From assembly GCA_009920595.1 (NCBI GenBank), contig RFZR01000022.1:1-14843 (forward strand): a stretch of DNA of 14,843 nucleotides, given 5' to 3'. The translations under genes were made by a program, and so were the position numbers. This DNA is from Alphaproteobacteria bacterium. GTDB lineage: Bacteria; Pseudomonadota; Alphaproteobacteria; Rhizobiales; Beijerinckiaceae. The notes under the pieces were generated by a model. The model searched no databases. It was not told the DNA's origin and saw only the letters and a list, made by a program, of their open reading frames with translations. Shown here one piece after another: positions 13,743 to 14,843 of this stretch (the stretch's first letter is position 1; each line of letters begins with the position of its first letter).

Positions 13743-14843
13743 ATGATGCGGCAGGAACCACTCTGGCGACCGCGGCCTGAAGCGGCGGCGTCGAGCGCGA
13801 TGGCCGAATTCCGGGCCTTTTTCGGAGCCCGCCTCGGCCGGACATTTGCGGATTATCCCGCGCTTCATCAAGCCTCGGTTGAGGAACGCGGAGAATTCTG
13901 GTCGGCGCTTTGGGATTACTGCGGCGTAATCGGCGAGAAGGGAACGGTTTTGCTGGGTGATGACCGGATGCCGGGCGCCGCGTTTTTCCCCGAGGCGCGG
14001 TTCAATTACGCGGAAAATCTTCTCCATGATGCAGATGACCGTGAGGCCATCGTTTTTCGGGCGGAGGATCGTGTTGAGAAACGCATGAAACGACGCGAGC
14101 TTCTGCAGGCGGTCGGATCGGCGCAGCGTTTTTTGAAATCCAAAAATGTCGGGGTGGGGGATCGGGTTGCGGCGATGCTGCCGAATTGCCCCGAGGCCAT
14201 TGTCTTGATGCTCGCCACCGCATCCCTTGGTGCGATCTGGTCTTCATGTTCGCCGGATTTTGGCGTGCGCGGTGTCCTTGATCGCTTCTCGCAAATCGAG
14301 CCGAAGCTTTTCCTTTGCTGCGATGGCTATTTTTATAATCGCCAGCGTTTATCGATCCGCGACAAATGCGCTGAAATTCTCGATGCCCTTCCGTCGGTCA
14401 AAGCCAGTTTGGTGATCGATCTGATTGGCGAGTCAAAAGACGTAGCATCATCGTTGGTCGATGCTGTTGCTTATTCAGACATGATGTCTGAGACTTCAGA
14501 CGAACCCATTCATTTTGAAAGGCTCGCTTTCAATCATCCGCTTTTCATATTGTTTTCATCAGGCACGACCGGCATTCCGAAATGTATCGTTCATGGCGCG
14601 GGCGGCACGCTTCTTCAACATCTGAAAGAACATCGCCTTCATTCAAATAATGGCGAGAATGATCGCGTATTTTATTTCACCACTCTCGGGTGGATGATGT
14701 GGAACTGGCTCGTCTCGGCCTTGGCGTGTCGTTCAACTTTGGTCCTCTTTGATGGATCACCTTTCGCCCCGCGACCGAATGTTCTTTTTGATTATGCGCA
14801 ACAAGAGCGTGTGACATTTTTTGGTACCTCGGCAAAATATCTT
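13743..14843 (+). CDS. acetoacetate-CoA ligase (acetoacetyl-CoA synthetase), 5' part
   Basis: The frame is open from the ATG at 13743 to the window end (367 codons of a usual 650 or so). It is an ANL-superfamily adenylate-forming enzyme. ACS-type N-terminal domain features are FWSALWDYCG (52-61) and the AACS-like FPEARFNYAENLL (82-94). The nucleotide-binding P-loop is FSSGTTGIPKCIVHGAGG (271-288), and the A5-side strand YFTTLGWMMWNWL (311-323) follows. IVHGAGG plus the HLKEHRLH segment favours acetoacetyl-CoA synthetase over acetyl-CoA synthetase. The enzyme activates acetoacetate with ATP and CoA, which in rhizobia-type bacteria feeds polyhydroxybutyrate-derived carbon back to acetyl-CoA. 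A second ATG follows directly (13746). Strong ribosome site GGGGGAG. It is divergent from the AsmA gene. The AMP-binding C-terminal half is outside the window. Sinorhizobium calls its version acsA2. Confidence 0.9.
   Translation, partial: MMRQEPLWRPRPEAAASSAMAEFRAFFGARLGRTFADYPALHQASVEERGEFWSALWDYCGVIGEKGTVLLGDDRMPGAAFFPEARFNYAENLLHDADDREAIVFRAEDRVEKRMKRRELLQAVGSAQRFLKSKNVGVGDRVAAMLPNCPEAIVLMLATASLGAIWSSCSPDFGVRGVLDRFSQIEPKLFLCCDGYFYNRQRLSIRDKCAEILDALPSVKASLVIDLIGESKDVASSLVDAVAYSDMMSETSDEPIHFERLAFNHPLFILFSSGTTGIPKCIVHGAGGTLLQHLKEHRLHSNNGENDRVFYFTTLGWMMWNWLVSALACRSTLVLFDGSPFAPRPNVLFDYAQQERVTFFGTSAKYL

Noticed and set aside
1..14843. Search for CRISPR arrays, tRNA or rRNA genes, IS ends, phage genes, toxin-antitoxin pairs and defence genes
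   Set aside because: No regular repeats, no clover-leaf-like stretches and no such protein families were seen. The window reads as core chromosome.

Overview
The window looks like ordinary chromosome from an alphaproteobacterium, most likely of the order Hyphomicrobiales (Rhizobiales). The reasons are the gene order pdxJ-acpS-lepB-rnc-era-recO-parC, the Mg-type (cysteine-poor) HemB, a bacterial leucyl/arginyl-tRNA-protein transferase, and a MarR regulator next to a two-domain L,D-transpeptidase that matches the LdtR/LdtP pair known from 'Candidatus Liberibacter' and rhizobia. Base composition looks moderately GC-rich and fairly even by eye. I could not resolve the genus. I see no tRNA, rRNA, IS element, prophage, CRISPR array or other sign of gene transfer.

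Region 1 (1-6627, + strand) is a tightly packed housekeeping run. It holds pdxJ (5' end cut off by the window), acpS, lepB, rnc, era, recO and parC. Several junctions overlap (pdxJ/acpS ATGA, rnc/era TAATG) or are very short, so most of it is probably one operon. Roles are vitamin B6 synthesis, acyl-carrier-protein activation, signal-peptide cleavage, RNase III processing, ribosome assembly, recombinational repair and chromosome decatenation.

Region 2 (6643-9768) switches direction repeatedly. bpt (-) converges on parC. A CAP/SCP-domain lipoprotein (+) is divergent from bpt and converges on hemB (-). A small four-helix membrane protein (DUF6163-like, +) is divergent from hemB. Two of the convergent junctions (parC/bpt and CAP/hemB) are 15-16 nt long and are spanned by hairpins that include the stop codons.

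Region 3 (9769-13639) looks devoted to the cell envelope. ldtR (MarR) and ldtP (Tat-exported L,D-transpeptidase) are co-directional, and each has a strong dyad immediately upstream. An AsmA-family protein (-) converges on ldtP with zero bases between the two stop codons.

Region 4 (13640-14843) is a leader with an 11-bp hairpin followed by the first 367 codons of an acetoacetate-CoA ligase, which runs off the window end.

No wholly new system is visible. The best leads are regulatory: the two dyads around ldtR/ldtP, the leader hairpins of the ligase gene, the stop-codon hairpins, and an AT-rich rare-codon patch inside the AsmA gene. The longest stretch without a gene is about 180 bases (7405-7585).
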